A stretch of 64,000 nt of DNA. It comes from Mycobacterium sp. ITM-2016-00317. Its GTDB lineage: Bacteria; Actinomycetota; Actinomycetes; Mycobacteriales; Mycobacteriaceae. This document shows, piece by piece, positions 10,076 to 20,981 of this stretch; the stretch's first letter is position 1, and every line of letters starts with the position of its first letter. The translations under genes and the position numbers were made by a program. The notes under the pieces were generated by a model. That model searched no databases, had not been told where the DNA came from, and was given only the letters and a program-made list of their open reading frames with translations. The DNA is taken from assembly GCF_002968295.1 (NCBI RefSeq), contig NZ_CP134399.1, forward strand, positions 1,798,001 through 1,862,000, read 5' to 3'.

Positions 10076-10125
10076 AACTGACTCCAGAGTAAGGTATCGG
10101 AACTGACTGCCCGGTAAGGTGGTGC
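10076..10125. repeat. Two tandem 25-base repeats upstream of fadE24
   Basis: AACTGACT-N2-cagagTAAGGT-like units at 10076-10100 and 10101-10125 share AACTGACT at the same start and gTAAGGT at the same offset (17 of 25 positions or so). They lie 43-92 bases before the fadE24 ATG and read ACCTTAC...AGTCAGTT on the coding strand; TACCTT of the inner copy could serve as a -10. Spaced at 25 bases, they look like paired binding sites for an activator or repressor of fadE24. Confidence 0.6.
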
Positions 10126-10161
10126 CGTTCTGTAGCGCACTTCACAGCGCCACCAGCGGCG

Positions 10162-10941
10162 TCAGTCGGACAGCGCCGCCAGCACCGCGTCGTGCAGCCG
10201 GCCGTTGGTCGCCACCGCGCTGCCGCCGTGCGGGCCGGGCCGGCCGGACAGATCGGTGAAACGCCCGCCCGCCTCCCGCACCAGGATGTCCAGCGGCGCC
10301 AGATCCCACAGCTTGACCTCCGGCTCCACCGCCACGTCCACCGCTCCTTCGGCCACCAGGCAGTAGGACCAGAAATCGCCGTAGCCGCGCACCCGCCACA
10401 CCGAGTCGAGGAACTCCAGGAACCGTGGTCGGGCGTCGTCCCAGCCGGTCGTCAGGTCCGAGTACGACACGCTGGCCGCGTCCAGGTCGCCGACACCGGA
10501 CACCGAGATCTTGCGGGTCTGGCCGCCGAACGACGTGTGCGCGCCGTGACCGTCGGCGGCCCACCACCGCCGGCCCAGCGCGGGCGCGCTGACCACCCCC
10601 ACGGCGGGGACGCCGTCGACGAGCAACGCGATCAACGTCGACCACACCGGAACGCCGCGGACGAAGTTCTTCGTGCCGTCGATCGGGTCGACCACCCACT
10701 GCCTGCCGCTGAATTCCTTGGTCCCGCCGAACTCTTCGCCGAACACGGAGTCCTGCGGGCGGGCCTCGGCCAGCCGGGCGCGCAGCAGGCGCTCGGCGTC
10801 GAGGTCCGCGTCGGTGGCCGGCGTCAGGTCCGGTTTCGTCTCGACCTTCAGGTCGACCGCGCCGAACCGCTGCATCGTCAAGACGTCAGTTTCGTCGGCC
10901 AGTCGCAGGGCCAGAGTCATGTCGTCGGCGAGGGTGCTCAT
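10162..10941 (-). CDS. hisN: Inositol monophosphatase family; histidinol-phosphate phosphatase HisN
   Basis: 259 residues with the metal-binding motifs of the IMPase fold: GEEFGG, then [12 protein letters not shown], then [15 protein letters not shown]. In M. tuberculosis the orthologous position (Rv3137, beside fadE24-fadE23) encodes the histidinol-phosphate phosphatase, which removes phosphate from L-histidinol phosphate in histidine synthesis. The start is ATG 10941; a further 31 residues are open upstream but are Arg/Gly/Pro-rich and overlap the divergent gene. Symbol assigned from fold, length and synteny. Confidence 0.82.
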   Translation of the reverse strand: MSTLADDMTLALRLADETDVLTMQRFGAVDLKVETKPDLTPATDADLDAERLLRARLAEARPQDSVFGEEFGGTKEFSGRQWVVDPIDGTKNFVRGVPVWSTLIALLVDGVPAVGVVSAPALGRRWWAADGHGAHTSFGGQTRKISVSGVGDLDAASVSYSDLTTGWDDARPRFLEFLDSVWRVRGYGDFWSYCLVAEGAVDVAVEPEVKLWDLAPLDILVREAGGRFTDLSGRPGPHGGSAVATNGRLHDAVLAALSD

Positions 10942-10964
10942 AGGTGCCGTCCTACCATGGCCGT

Positions 10965-11360
10965 GTGTTCGAATTCGCGATGATCCTGTTGCTCGTGGGT
11001 GCGCTGGTGCTCCTGGCCCGCCCGTTGCTCGCACGACGGCGGGGCGTCGGCAACGACTGGGTGCCCGGCATGCTGCTGGTCACCGGGGTCAGCCCGCGGC
11101 CCGACGGGGTCACCGGCGAGCAGTTCGTCACGATCACCGGGGTCATCAACGGCCCAACCGTGAACGAGTACACGGTGTACACCCGGATGACGGCCGACGT
11201 CGACAACTGGCCGACGATGGGCCAACTCATGGACGTGATGTACTCGCCGGGCAATCCGGAGAAGTGGGCGTTCGGTACCCGTCCGGAGCCGATGCCCCCG
11301 GTGGGTCCGATGGATCCGACAGATCCGGCGGATCCCGCGGGCCCGCCGCCGCGCCCCTGA
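10965..11360 (+). CDS. Small membrane-anchored protein of unknown function
   Basis: About 131 residues. One N-terminal membrane segment ([17 protein letters not shown]) is followed by a short basic stretch RRRG, a beta-rich domain ([12 protein letters not shown]...[22 protein letters not shown]) and a Pro/Asp-rich tail. It starts only 23 bases from the divergent hisN start. Start codon uncertain: GTG 10944, GTG 10965 or ATG 10980; I use 10965 because the residues before it overlap the hisN leader. It reads like a conserved mycobacterial protein, but I do not recognise a named family. Confidence 0.7.
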   Translation: MFEFAMILLLVGALVLLARPLLARRRGVGNDWVPGMLLVTGVSPRPDGVTGEQFVTITGVINGPTVNEYTVYTRMTADVDNWPTMGQLMDVMYSPGNPEKWAFGTRPEPMPPVGPMDPTDPADPAGPPPRP

Positions 11361-11371
11361 AGCTCCTGGCG

Positions 11372-12748
11372 TCAGCCGTGCCCGATCCGGAGCAGGTCCT
11401 CGAGGCTGGTCAGCTTCACCCGCGGGCGTCCTGAGCCTTCGCCGGCGGTCCGTTCGTGGGCGTCGATCAGCTGCCAGTGCTCGGTGGTGACCAGCTTCGG
11501 CTGACGCTCCAGCAGCCACTGCCGGATCTGGTCGAGGTGGTCGGCGCCGAACTCGGCGAGCTCCGCGCCCGCCAGGTCCGCCAGCAACGTCTCGACGGTG
11601 TCGGCGGAATCCTTCTTGTTGCTGCCGATCACGCCGGTCGGACCACGCTTGATCCAGCCCACGACGTACTCGTTGCGCCTGCCGTCGATCCGGCCGTCGG
11701 TGTGCGGAATGGTGCCCGCCCGCTCGTCGAAGGGCAGCCCCGGCGTCGGCAGGCCGCGATATCCGACGGCGCGCACCACCAGCTGCGCGGGCACCTCCTC
11801 GCGCTCACCGGTGTCCTTGGCCGTCACCCGGCCGTCGGCACCGCTGATCAGCTCGTTGCGGCCCAGCACGATCGCCTCGACCTTTCCGTCGCCCTTGATC
11901 TCGATCGGCGAGGTTCGGAACCGGAACACGATCCGGCGCTTGGCTCCCTTCGGCTCGGCGTCGGCATATCCACGAAGCACCTTGATGTTGTTGCGCACGG
12001 TCTTGCCCGCGGCCTCGAGATCCTCGTCGGTGATGTCGGCGAAGTCGTCGGGATCGATCACCACGTCGACGTCGCCGAGGGCTTCGAGGGCGCCGAGCTC
12101 ACGCAGCTCCAGCGTGGTGAACGGCGCCTGCAGCGGGCCGCGCCTGCCGATGATCAGCACCTCTTCCACGCCGCGGGCGTGCAGCGACGCCAGCGCATGG
12201 TCGGCGATGTCGGTCTCGGCCAGCAGATCGGGGTCGCTGACCAGGATGCGGGCCACGTCGATGGCGACGTTGCCGTTGCCCACCACCACGGCACGGCCGC
12301 CCGACACGTCGGGTGCGATCTCGCCGAAGTGGGGGTGGGCGTTGTACCAGCCGACGAAGTCGACCGCCGCGACGCTGCCGGGCAGGTCCTCGCCCGGAAT
12401 GCCCAGCGCCCGGTCGGCCTGTGCGCCGACCGCGTACACCACCGCGTCGTAGCGCTCGGCCAGCTCGGCCGGTTGCACGTGCTCACCGATCGCGACGTTG
12501 CCGAAGAAGCGGAAGCGGGGGTCCGCGGAGATCTTGTCGAACTGGGCGCTGATCGACTTGATCTTCGGGTGGTCGGGGGCTACGCCGGAGCGCACCAGAC
12601 CCCACGGGGTCGGCAGCATCTCCAGCATGTCGACGCGGACGTCGCGGTTGTCGCCGTCCCCGCCGAACTTCAGCAGGGACGCGGCGGCAAAGTACCCGGA
12701 GGGTCCAGAGCCGACGATGGCCACGTAGTAGGGCCGCAAAGGGGGCAT
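11372..12748 (-). CDS. fprA: NADPH-ferredoxin/adrenodoxin reductase FprA
   Basis: 458 residues. The FAD-binding motif VGSGPSGYFAAASLLK is at the N-terminus, followed by MLPTPWGLVRSGVAPDHPKIK, typical of adrenodoxin-reductase-like proteins. The NADPH motif VVVGNGNVAIDVARIL is in the middle, with GRRGPLQAPFTTLELREL and VGWIKRGPTGVIGSNKKD after it. It passes electrons from NADPH to ferredoxins that serve cytochromes P450. It is divergent from prfB, as in M. tuberculosis (Rv3106/Rv3105c), with a 196-base intergenic region that holds both promoters. Confidence 0.96.
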   Translation of the reverse strand: MPPLRPYYVAIVGSGPSGYFAAASLLKFGGDGDNRDVRVDMLEMLPTPWGLVRSGVAPDHPKIKSISAQFDKISADPRFRFFGNVAIGEHVQPAELAERYDAVVYAVGAQADRALGIPGEDLPGSVAAVDFVGWYNAHPHFGEIAPDVSGGRAVVVGNGNVAIDVARILVSDPDLLAETDIADHALASLHARGVEEVLIIGRRGPLQAPFTTLELRELGALEALGDVDVVIDPDDFADITDEDLEAAGKTVRNNIKVLRGYADAEPKGAKRRIVFRFRTSPIEIKGDGKVEAIVLGRNELISGADGRVTAKDTGEREEVPAQLVVRAVGYRGLPTPGLPFDERAGTIPHTDGRIDGRRNEYVVGWIKRGPTGVIGSNKKDSADTVETLLADLAGAELAEFGADHLDQIRQWLLERQPKLVTTEHWQLIDAHERTAGEGSGRPRVKLTSLEDLLRIGHG

Positions 12749-12944
12749 GTGGGCTGCCTTCTGTCGCTACCCGGGCACGCGCAGGGGGCTGTCGCGACGT
12801 GTCCGGACGGAGGTTCCGCCCCGATGCTAGATCGCCGACGAGGCCGCGGACGGCATTCTGGAATGGTCGCGGCAAAATCCGTCCCGATCGCCGGTCGGGC
12901 TGCGACGCCGGACCCCGCGCGCGGAGTGAGTAACCTCTAGTCCC

Positions 12945-14060
<1,116 letters not shown>

Positions 14061-14068
14061 TCCAGCTG

Positions 14069-15052
14069 ATGGACATCCAGCCGACGGACGTAGTTCTGGC
14101 ATTCGACATGGCCTCGCGGTGGCACGGCTTCTGGCGGGGCGATATCGGGGTGTGGATTCTCGACCGCGGGGTGCGCATCGCGCTGCTCCTGATCGGTGGG
14201 CTGCTCGCCGCGCGGTTCATCAACTGGGCCGCCCAGCGCATCACCCGCCGGATCGACGCCGAGTACCAGGAGAGCGATCAGCTGGTGCGCACGGAGAGCG
14301 CCAAGCACCGTCAGGCCGTCGCGTCGGTGATCTCGTGGGTGTCGGTCGCGCTGCTGTTCGTGATGGTGGCGGTGCAGATCACCGACATCCTGGCGATACC
14401 GATCGGTTCGCTGGTGGCGCCCGCGGCGGTGATCGGCGCCGCGCTGGGTTTCGGCGCGCAGCGCCTGGTGCAGGATCTGCTGTCCGGTTTCTTCATCATC
14501 ACCGAGAAGCAGTACGGGTTCGGTGACCTGGTGGCACTGACCGTCTCGGGCATCGCCGCACCCGCCGAGGGCACCGTCGAGGACGTGACGCTGCGGGTGA
14601 CGAAACTGCGCTCGGCCGAAGGCGAGATGTACACCATCCCCAACGGGCAGATCGTCAAGACGGTGAACCTGTCCAAGGACTGGGCCCGCGCCGTCATCGA
14701 CATCCCGGTGCCCACGTCGGCGGACCTGAACCTCGTCAACGAAGTGCTGCACGACGTCGCGCAGAACGCGATCGACCAACCCGAGTTGCACGATCTCCTG
14801 CTGGACGCGCCCCAGCTGATGGGCGTGGAGAGCATCGAACTCGACACCGTGAACCTGCGGATGGTGGCCCGCACGTTGCCCGGCAAGCAGTTCGAGGTGG
14901 GCCGAGCGCTGCGGGTGCTGGTCGTGCGGGCACTGCGACGCTCCGGGATCGCCGCCCAGGGTGAGGCGGCGCCGACCGTCGGCGCGATTGTGCACCCGGC
15001 CACCGCGGGCGGGGCCGAGAAGGAGACCCAGGGACCGGAGTCGAACCGATGA
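14069..15052 (+). CDS. Mechanosensitive ion channel (MscS) family protein
   Basis: 327 residues. Transmembrane segments lie near residues 30-50, 85-105 and 110-130, the last being the pore helix GAALGFGAQRLVQDLLSGFF that is characteristic of MscS. A cytoplasmic beta-domain follows (GFGDLVAL, VEDVTLRVTKLRSAEGEMYTIPNG). The channel relieves osmotic pressure at the plasma membrane. It starts 8 bases after prfB and overlaps the next gene by 4 bases (ATGA). Position matches Rv3104c in M. tuberculosis. Confidence 0.9.
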   Translation: MDIQPTDVVLAFDMASRWHGFWRGDIGVWILDRGVRIALLLIGGLLAARFINWAAQRITRRIDAEYQESDQLVRTESAKHRQAVASVISWVSVALLFVMVAVQITDILAIPIGSLVAPAAVIGAALGFGAQRLVQDLLSGFFIITEKQYGFGDLVALTVSGIAAPAEGTVEDVTLRVTKLRSAEGEMYTIPNGQIVKTVNLSKDWARAVIDIPVPTSADLNLVNEVLHDVAQNAIDQPELHDLLLDAPQLMGVESIELDTVNLRMVARTLPGKQFEVGRALRVLVVRALRRSGIAAQGEAAPTVGAIVHPATAGGAEKETQGPESNR

Positions 15053-15558
15053 GGATCTTCTCGCCGCGCGAGGGCGACACCCGCTCCTGGCCCACCTATC
15101 TGTTCCACGGGCGCATGCGGGTGTCCACGGCCGCACTGATCCTGGCCTTCTGCGCCCTGTTCTGGGTCAACCAGAACTACCGGCCGGAGCCGCCCGCGCC
15201 TGTCCCGAACCCCGCCCAACAGGTGGTGCCGCCCGGGTTTGTGCCCGATCCGAACTACACGTGGGTGCCGCGGACCAACGTGGCGCCGCGGGAGCCCGAG
15301 TACACGACGCGGACGCCGACGACGACCACCACCACGACCACCACGACCCCGCCGTCACCGACCCCGACCACCTCGGAGCCGGCGACCACGACGTCGCCCG
15401 GACCGGTGGTGCCGTTCGGCCCGACGACGACCGTGATCGACCCTGACGGACCCGGCCCGCTGGGCCCGCAGACGTTCACCCAGGAGTCGCCGACGGAGAC
15501 CACCGGCACCCCCACCCCGTCCGAGCAGACACCGCCGACGGTGCCGCCACTGCCGTAG
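15049..15558 (+). CDS. Pro/Thr-rich single-pass membrane protein (Rv3103c-like)
   Basis: 169 residues with one membrane segment near residues 24-43 ([18 protein letters not shown]), then an extracytoplasmic Pro-rich stretch and a run of threonines ([12 protein letters not shown]) around residue 90, then more Thr/Pro/Glu. It has no enzymatic motif and could be a wall-spanning or structural protein. It begins inside the stop codon of the MscS-like gene (ATGA) and precedes ftsE, in the same position as the Pro-rich Rv3103c. Confidence 0.82.
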   Translation: MRIFSPREGDTRSWPTYLFHGRMRVSTAALILAFCALFWVNQNYRPEPPAPVPNPAQQVVPPGFVPDPNYTWVPRTNVAPREPEYTTRTPTTTTTTTTTTPPSPTPTTSEPATTTSPGPVVPFGPTTTVIDPDGPGPLGPQTFTQESPTETTGTPTPSEQTPPTVPPLP

Positions 15559-15602
15559 TGACGGGGCGGACCCTGCGGGCCCCGCTACACTGGCGTGCCG
15601 TG

Positions 15603-16292
15603 ATGATCACCCTCGACCGCGTCTCCAAGCAGTACAAGTCGTCAGCGCGCCCAGCGCTCGACAACGTATCGGTCAAGATCGAGAAGGGTGAGTTCGTCTT
15701 CCTCATCGGCCCGTCGGGCTCGGGCAAATCCACGTTCATGCGACTGCTGCTCGCGGAGGACACTCCGACGAGCGGTGACATCCGCGTTTCCAAGTTCCAC
15801 GTGAACAAGCTCTCCGGCCGCCATATCCCAGGTCTGCGGCAGGTGATGGGGTGCGTGTTCCAGGATTTCCGGCTGCTGCAGCAGAAGACGGTGTTCGAGA
15901 ACGTCGCCTTCGCGCTCGAGGTGATCGGCAAGCGCGGCGACACCATCAACCGGGTGGTTCCCGAGGTGCTCGAGATGGTCGGCCTGTCCGGCAAGGCCAA
16001 CCGGTTGCCCGCCGAACTGTCCGGCGGCGAGCAGCAGCGGGTCGCGATCGCGCGCGCGTTCGTGAACCGGCCGCTGGTGCTGCTGGCCGACGAGCCCACC
16101 GGCAACCTGGACCCGGAGACCAGCAAGGACATCATGGACCTGCTCGAGCGCATCAACCGCACGGGCACGACGGTGGTGATGGCCACCCACGACCACCACA
16201 TCGTCGACTCGATGCGTCAGCGGGTCGTCGAACTCGAACTCGGCCGGCTGATTCGTGACGAACAGCGCGGCGTCTACGGAATGGATCGCTAA
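15603..16292 (+). CDS. ftsE: Cell division ATP-binding protein FtsE
   Basis: 229 residues, ABC ATPase: Walker [10 protein letters not shown], signature [14 protein letters not shown], Walker [13 protein letters not shown] and the switch His in MATHDHH. With FtsX it forms an ABC-type complex that activates peptidoglycan hydrolases (RipC in mycobacteria) during division. The start at ATG 15603 gives the usual N-terminus MITLDRVSK; a longer open frame begins at 15558. The stop codon abuts the ftsX GTG. Confidence 0.97.
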   Translation: MITLDRVSKQYKSSARPALDNVSVKIEKGEFVFLIGPSGSGKSTFMRLLLAEDTPTSGDIRVSKFHVNKLSGRHIPGLRQVMGCVFQDFRLLQQKTVFENVAFALEVIGKRGDTINRVVPEVLEMVGLSGKANRLPAELSGGEQQRVAIARAFVNRPLVLLADEPTGNLDPETSKDIMDLLERINRTGTTVVMATHDHHIVDSMRQRVVELELGRLIRDEQRGVYGMDR

Positions 16293-17189
16293 GTGCGCTT
16301 CGGCTTTCTCGTCAACGAGGTCCTGACCGGGCTTCGCCGCAACGTGACCATGACGGTCGCGATGATCCTCACCACCGCGATCTCGATCGGTCTGTTCGGC
16401 GGCGGCATGCTCGTGGTGCGGCTGGCCGACCAGTCCCGCGCGATCTATCTGGACCGGGTGGAAAGCCAGGTCTTCCTCACCGACGACGTCGCGGCCGACG
16501 ACCCGACCTGCGATGCCGACCCGTGTAAGGCGTTGCGGTCGCAGATCGAGGCGCGCGACGACGTGCGGTCGGTGCGCTTCCTCAACCGCGACGATGCGTA
16601 CGCCGACGCGATCCGGAAGTTCCCGCAGTACAAGGATGTCGCCAGCGCGAACGCGTTCCCGGCGTCGTTCGTGGTCAAGCTGGAGGATCCCGAGCAGCAC
16701 CAGAGTTTCGACGAGGCGATGGTCGGCCAGCCCGGCGTGCGCAGCGTGCTCAACCAGAAGGATCTGATCGACCGGCTGTTCGCGGTGCTGGACGGGCTTT
16801 CGAATGTGGCGTTCGCGGTGGCGCTGGTGCAGGCGATCGGCGCGGTCCTGCTGATTGCGAACATGGTCCAGGTCGCGGCCTACACCCGACGCACCGAGAT
16901 CGGCATCATGCGGCTGGTCGGCGCGACCCGGTGGTACACCCAGCTGCCGTTCCTGGTGGAGGCGATGCTCGCCGCGTTCATCGGCGTCGTCATCGCGATC
17001 GTGGGGCTGATCCTGGTGCGCGCACTGTTCCTGGAGAAGGCGCTCGACCAGTTCTACCAAGCCAACCTGATTGCGCAGGTGGACTACGCCGACATCCTGT
17101 ACTACAGCGCGCCGTGGATGCTGTTCCTCGGCCTGGCGATGTCGGGGGTCACGGCGTACGTCACGTTGCGGCTGTACGTGCGGCGGTAG
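16293..17189 (+). CDS. ftsX: Cell division membrane protein FtsX
   Basis: 298 residues with four membrane segments (about 20-45, 170-195, 228-250, 268-290) and a large extracytoplasmic loop between the first two. The loop contains the paired cysteines of [13 protein letters not shown], as in mycobacterial FtsX. It signals through this loop to the RipC hydrolase, powered by FtsE. The start codon is GTG directly after the ftsE TAA. Confidence 0.97.
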   Translation: MRFGFLVNEVLTGLRRNVTMTVAMILTTAISIGLFGGGMLVVRLADQSRAIYLDRVESQVFLTDDVAADDPTCDADPCKALRSQIEARDDVRSVRFLNRDDAYADAIRKFPQYKDVASANAFPASFVVKLEDPEQHQSFDEAMVGQPGVRSVLNQKDLIDRLFAVLDGLSNVAFAVALVQAIGAVLLIANMVQVAAYTRRTEIGIMRLVGATRWYTQLPFLVEAMLAAFIGVVIAIVGLILVRALFLEKALDQFYQANLIAQVDYADILYYSAPWMLFLGLAMSGVTAYVTLRLYVRR

Positions 17190-17191
17190 CT

Positions 17192-17689
17192 GTGGCCAAG
17201 AAAGCGAAGTCTCCCAAGGACAGCAACAACCAGGTCGTCGCGAGCAACCGCAAGGCCCGGCACAACTACGCGATCCTGGAGACCTTCGAGGCGGGCATCG
17301 CGTTGATGGGCACCGAGGTCAAGAGCCTGCGCGACGGGCAGGCCTCGCTGGCCGACGCGTTCGCCACCGTCGACGACGGGGAGATCTGGCTCCGCAACCT
17401 GCACATCCCCGAATATCACCACGGTTCCTGGACCAACCACGCCCCGCGGCGCAACCGCAAACTGCTGTTGCACCGCAAGCAGATCGACAATCTGATCGGC
17501 AAGATTCGCGACGGTAATCTCACCCTGGTCCCGCTTTCGCTGTACTTCACCGGAGGCAAGGTGAAGGTCGAGTTGGCGCTGGCCCGCGGTAAGCAGGCCC
17601 ACGACAAGCGCCAGGACATGGCGCGCCGGGATGCGCAGCGCGAGGTGACCCGCGAACTGGGGCGTCGCGTCAAGGGCATGACCTCCTGA
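17192..17689 (+). CDS. smpB: SsrA-binding protein SmpB
   Basis: 165 residues with the OB-fold SmpB pattern: [27 protein letters not shown], then [20 protein letters not shown], and a basic C-terminal tail ([26 protein letters not shown]). It carries tmRNA into stalled ribosomes for trans-translation. The start is GTG 17192, two bases after the ftsX stop. Its partner RNA, ssrA, is encoded 3.3 kb downstream on the same strand. Confidence 0.97.
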   Translation: MAKKAKSPKDSNNQVVASNRKARHNYAILETFEAGIALMGTEVKSLRDGQASLADAFATVDDGEIWLRNLHIPEYHHGSWTNHAPRRNRKLLLHRKQIDNLIGKIRDGNLTLVPLSLYFTGGKVKVELALARGKQAHDKRQDMARRDAQREVTRELGRRVKGMTS

Positions 17690-18531
17690 CCGCGATCTTC
17701 ACCGCGCTGCTCGCCGCGTTCGGCTACGGCGTCAGCGACTTCGTCGGGGGCATCGCGTCGCGGCGGGTGGCCGCGCTGCGGGTCGTCCTGGTGTCCTACC
17801 CGGTGGCGCTGGTGCTGCTGACGTTCCTCGCACTGCCGATGGGCGGCGAACTGAGCGGTCCTGCTGTCGGGTGGGGCCTGCTGGCCGGGCTGGTGCAGGC
17901 GTTCGGGGTGTGGTGGTTCTACGCGGCGCTGGGATCGGGTCCGATCTCCGTCGTGTCACCGCTGACCGCGCTTCTGGTCGCGGGCATCCCGGTCCTGGTG
18001 GGGATGGTGCTCGGCGAGAGACCCAGTGCGCTCGCCGGGGTCGGCATCGCGCTCGCGCTGGTCGCGGTGGTGCTGGTCAGCCGCGGCACCGACGACGGGG
18101 ACGCCACCCCGCACCGCTTCACCCCGAAGGTCGCCTGGTTGACGGTCGGGTCCGGCACGGCGTTCGGGATGAACTTCGTCGTCCTTCACCAGGTCCCGCC
18201 CGAGGCCGAACTCTGGCCGCTGGTGTTCGGCCGGTTGGCCGCGACCGCGGTGGTGCTCACCGCCGCTGCGATAACGGCAAACCTGGTGCTCGAACGGGGC
18301 GTACCGCTGCGGCTGGCGTTTCTGGCCGGGGGACTGGACACGGTCGCGAACGTCGCGACATTGCTGGCGCTGCAATCCTCGATGTTGTCCCTGGCAGGTG
18401 TGCTGATCGCGCTCTACCCGGCGTCCACGGTGGCGTTGGCGATTGTGGTGCTGCGCGAACGGGTAACTCGCTGGCAGGCGATCGGCATGCTGTTGGCGCT
18501 GGGTTCCGTCGCATTGATTGCGGCGAACTAG
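17686..18531 (+). CDS. EamA (DMT superfamily) transporter
   Basis: About 281 residues and ten hydrophobic segments in two EamA repeats (for example [28 protein letters not shown] and [24 protein letters not shown]). Members export small metabolites across the plasma membrane. The first membrane segment ([16 protein letters not shown]) lies upstream of the first ordinary start codon, GTG 17767. The only start that keeps it is CTG at 17686, overlapping the smpB stop as CTGA. The start is therefore provisional. Substrate unknown. Confidence 0.8.
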   Translation: MTAIFTALLAAFGYGVSDFVGGIASRRVAALRVVLVSYPVALVLLTFLALPMGGELSGPAVGWGLLAGLVQAFGVWWFYAALGSGPISVVSPLTALLVAGIPVLVGMVLGERPSALAGVGIALALVAVVLVSRGTDDGDATPHRFTPKVAWLTVGSGTAFGMNFVVLHQVPPEAELWPLVFGRLAATAVVLTAAAITANLVLERGVPLRLAFLAGGLDTVANVATLLALQSSMLSLAGVLIALYPASTVALAIVVLRERVTRWQAIGMLLALGSVALIAAN

Positions 18532-18538
18532 CGAGGTC

Positions 18539-20902
18539 ATGCGAGCGCACACCGCCCGGGGGGCCTGGGGAAGGAGGCGGGTGGCAGCCACATCATCATC
18601 ACTGCTCCGACTCCTGGTCATTGTCGGCGTCCCGGCGTTGGCGGTGGTCAACGCATTCTCGTTCTGGGGCGCCGAGACGGCCCGGCGCGGCGAGTTCGTG
18701 CTGCAACTGGCCACCGCGCTGGGCGCGGTCGTCTGCGGGATCGTCGTCGCGCGCCGGCTGACCGGCATGAGGCGATGGTGGCGCCTGCTCTATGTGGCGG
18801 CCCTGGCGGCCTGGGTGGTGGGCCAGGTCCTGTGGTGGACCGGCGGTGCCCACACCGCGCCGCTGGCCGCTCGCATCGCCTACCTGTCGCTGCCGGTGCT
18901 CGCGCTGGCTGCGGTCTTCCTGCTGGTGCGCTCCAGCGGGGGCGTGACGGCCACCCCCGACCGCCCGCTACGGCACCCCTTCGTCACCCACGCCTTCGAC
19001 GGTGTGATCGCCGGGATCTCGTTTCTGATCCTGGCCGCGATGGGCGACTTCGGCACGCGCTCGACCGAGTCGCTGCCGCGGTCCGGGATACCCGCCCTCG
19101 ACATCGTCTTCGCGATCGCGGAGTTGCTGTTGGTGGCGTGGGCCGTGGTGACCGCGATGATCTACGAGCCCGGCAGGCCATACCGCAAGAACTACCTGCT
19201 GCTGGCCGGGGGGCTGGTGATGATGGCCGCGTCGGACCGGCTCGTCGCCTACTTCCGCTCGATCGGTGTCGAGGGCGGCGACCTGTGGGGCGGCATCGGG
19301 ATCATCGTCGGGCCGGTCGTGATCGCGTTCGCGATGCTGGAGACCTCCAACGGCGAGGGCAGCGAGGACGCCGAGGACGGCGAGGACGGCGAGGGTTACG
19401 ACTGGGCCCGCCTCGTCCTGCCCTACCTGGGATTCCTCGGTATCTCGATCCTGGTCGGGTTCCACGTGCTGATCGGCAGGCAACTGCATCCGCTCGTGGT
19501 GTGCCTGATGCTGGCCATGGTCATTCTGGTGACCGTGCGTCAGATCGTGGTGATGCGGGCGCAGGACATGCTGAACCAGCATCTGTACTGGGCCCAGCGC
19601 GGACTGGCGTACCAGGTGCACCACGACGCACTGACCGGACTGCCGAACCGGCTGCTGTTCGCGCAGCGCCTCGATGACGCCCTGACCCACGGCCGGTTCG
19701 TGCTGATCTTCGTCGACCTCGACGATTTCAAGGAGGTCAACGACCGCTTCGGACACGCTGCGGGCGACAACCTGTTGTGCGCAGTGGGGGAACGCCTCAA
19801 GCGGTGCGTGACCCACGGGGACACGCTGGCCCGCATCGGCGGCGACGAGTTCGCGATCCTGATCATCGCCGAGGTCGAACAGCTGGAGATGGTGGCCGAG
19901 CGGCTGCGGGTCGCGTTGCGCGACCCGTTCCCGCTGCACGGCTCGTCGGTGCGGGTCAAGGCCAGCATGGGGCTGGTACGGCCACGCTCCGACGGGGTGC
20001 CACAGACGTCCGACGACCTGCTTCGGCAGGCGGACATCTCGATGTACGCCGGCAAGCGGATGGGCAAGGACACGGCGGTCGTCTACCAGCCGGCATCCGG
20101 GGTCACGGTCGACTTCCCCACAATGTTGCGCGAAGCCGGGGGAGCGCGCCCGGCGGGTTTCCGGCTGGTCTATCAGCCGGTGGTGGAGTTGCCGCAGCGC
20201 ACCGTGGTGGCTGTGGAGGCACTGGCGAGGTGGACGGCGCCGAACGGCATCGACATTCCGCCGGAGACGTTCGTGGCAGTGGCCGAGTCTGCCGGACTCG
20301 GCGCCGACCTGGACGCACTGGTGCTCGATATGGCGTGCCGTCAGGTCCAGGCGACGGGGCTCACCGTCGACATCCATGTGAACATCGGGGCCGCCCGGCT
20401 CGGGAACCCCGGGTTCGAGGAGCAGGTACGCACAGTGCTGAGGCGCCACGCCATCCCGCGCAGGAGACTGGTCCTGGAGATCACCGAGACGGAGCCGATC
20501 GTCGACCTCGACCGGGCGGCCGCGCAGATCCGCCGGCTCAGCGAACTCGGCGTCAAGGTCGCGCTGGACGACTTCGGTGCGGGCTACAACTCGCTGACGT
20601 ATCTGCACTGCCTGCCTGTCCACATCGTGAAGCTGGACCGCAGCCTGGCCTCCGGCGGCGAGCCCGCGCGCGACCTGAGGTTGTACCGCTCAGTGATCGG
20701 GCTGTGCGACGACCTGGGGCTGGACGTGATCGCCGAAGGCATCGAGTCGCACGGTCAGTGCGAGATGGTGCATCGGGCCGGCGGCAGGTTCGCACAGGGT
20801 CATCTGTTCAGCCGCCCGCTGCCGATGCCGGAGCTGGTCGAGCTCTTCGCCCGGGGTGGGCGTCGCGAGCTCTCGCCGGCGGCCCCGTACAAGCCGGAGT
20901 GA
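18539..20902 (+). CDS. Membrane-bound GGDEF-EAL protein (c-di-GMP cyclase/phosphodiesterase)
   Basis: 787 residues. The first 350 or so form eight to ten membrane segments, a MASE-like sensor, interrupted by an acidic loop (EDAEDGEDGEG). A canonical GGDEF motif at about residue 434 indicates an active diguanylate cyclase. The inhibitory I-site position reads THGD instead of RxxD, so feedback inhibition is probably lost. The EAL domain follows, with EALARW, EITETE, LDDFGAGYNSL, KLDRSL and AEGIES, all consistent with an active phosphodiesterase. Start ATG 18539, seven bases after the EamA gene. Ligand sensed by the membrane part unknown. Confidence 0.92.
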   Translation: MRAHTARGAWGRRRVAATSSSLLRLLVIVGVPALAVVNAFSFWGAETARRGEFVLQLATALGAVVCGIVVARRLTGMRRWWRLLYVAALAAWVVGQVLWWTGGAHTAPLAARIAYLSLPVLALAAVFLLVRSSGGVTATPDRPLRHPFVTHAFDGVIAGISFLILAAMGDFGTRSTESLPRSGIPALDIVFAIAELLLVAWAVVTAMIYEPGRPYRKNYLLLAGGLVMMAASDRLVAYFRSIGVEGGDLWGGIGIIVGPVVIAFAMLETSNGEGSEDAEDGEDGEGYDWARLVLPYLGFLGISILVGFHVLIGRQLHPLVVCLMLAMVILVTVRQIVVMRAQDMLNQHLYWAQRGLAYQVHHDALTGLPNRLLFAQRLDDALTHGRFVLIFVDLDDFKEVNDRFGHAAGDNLLCAVGERLKRCVTHGDTLARIGGDEFAILIIAEVEQLEMVAERLRVALRDPFPLHGSSVRVKASMGLVRPRSDGVPQTSDDLLRQADISMYAGKRMGKDTAVVYQPASGVTVDFPTMLREAGGARPAGFRLVYQPVVELPQRTVVAVEALARWTAPNGIDIPPETFVAVAESAGLGADLDALVLDMACRQVQATGLTVDIHVNIGAARLGNPGFEEQVRTVLRRHAIPRRRLVLEITETEPIVDLDRAAAQIRRLSELGVKVALDDFGAGYNSLTYLHCLPVHIVKLDRSLASGGEPARDLRLYRSVIGLCDDLGLDVIAEGIESHGQCEMVHRAGGRFAQGHLFSRPLPMPELVELFARGGRRELSPAAPYKPE

Positions 20903-20981
20903 CCTGGAATGGATATTCGGTGGCCGATGTTGCAGAGCCCGGTAGTATGGGGAGTCCGTCGAAGGTCGGCGGGTTGTGCGA

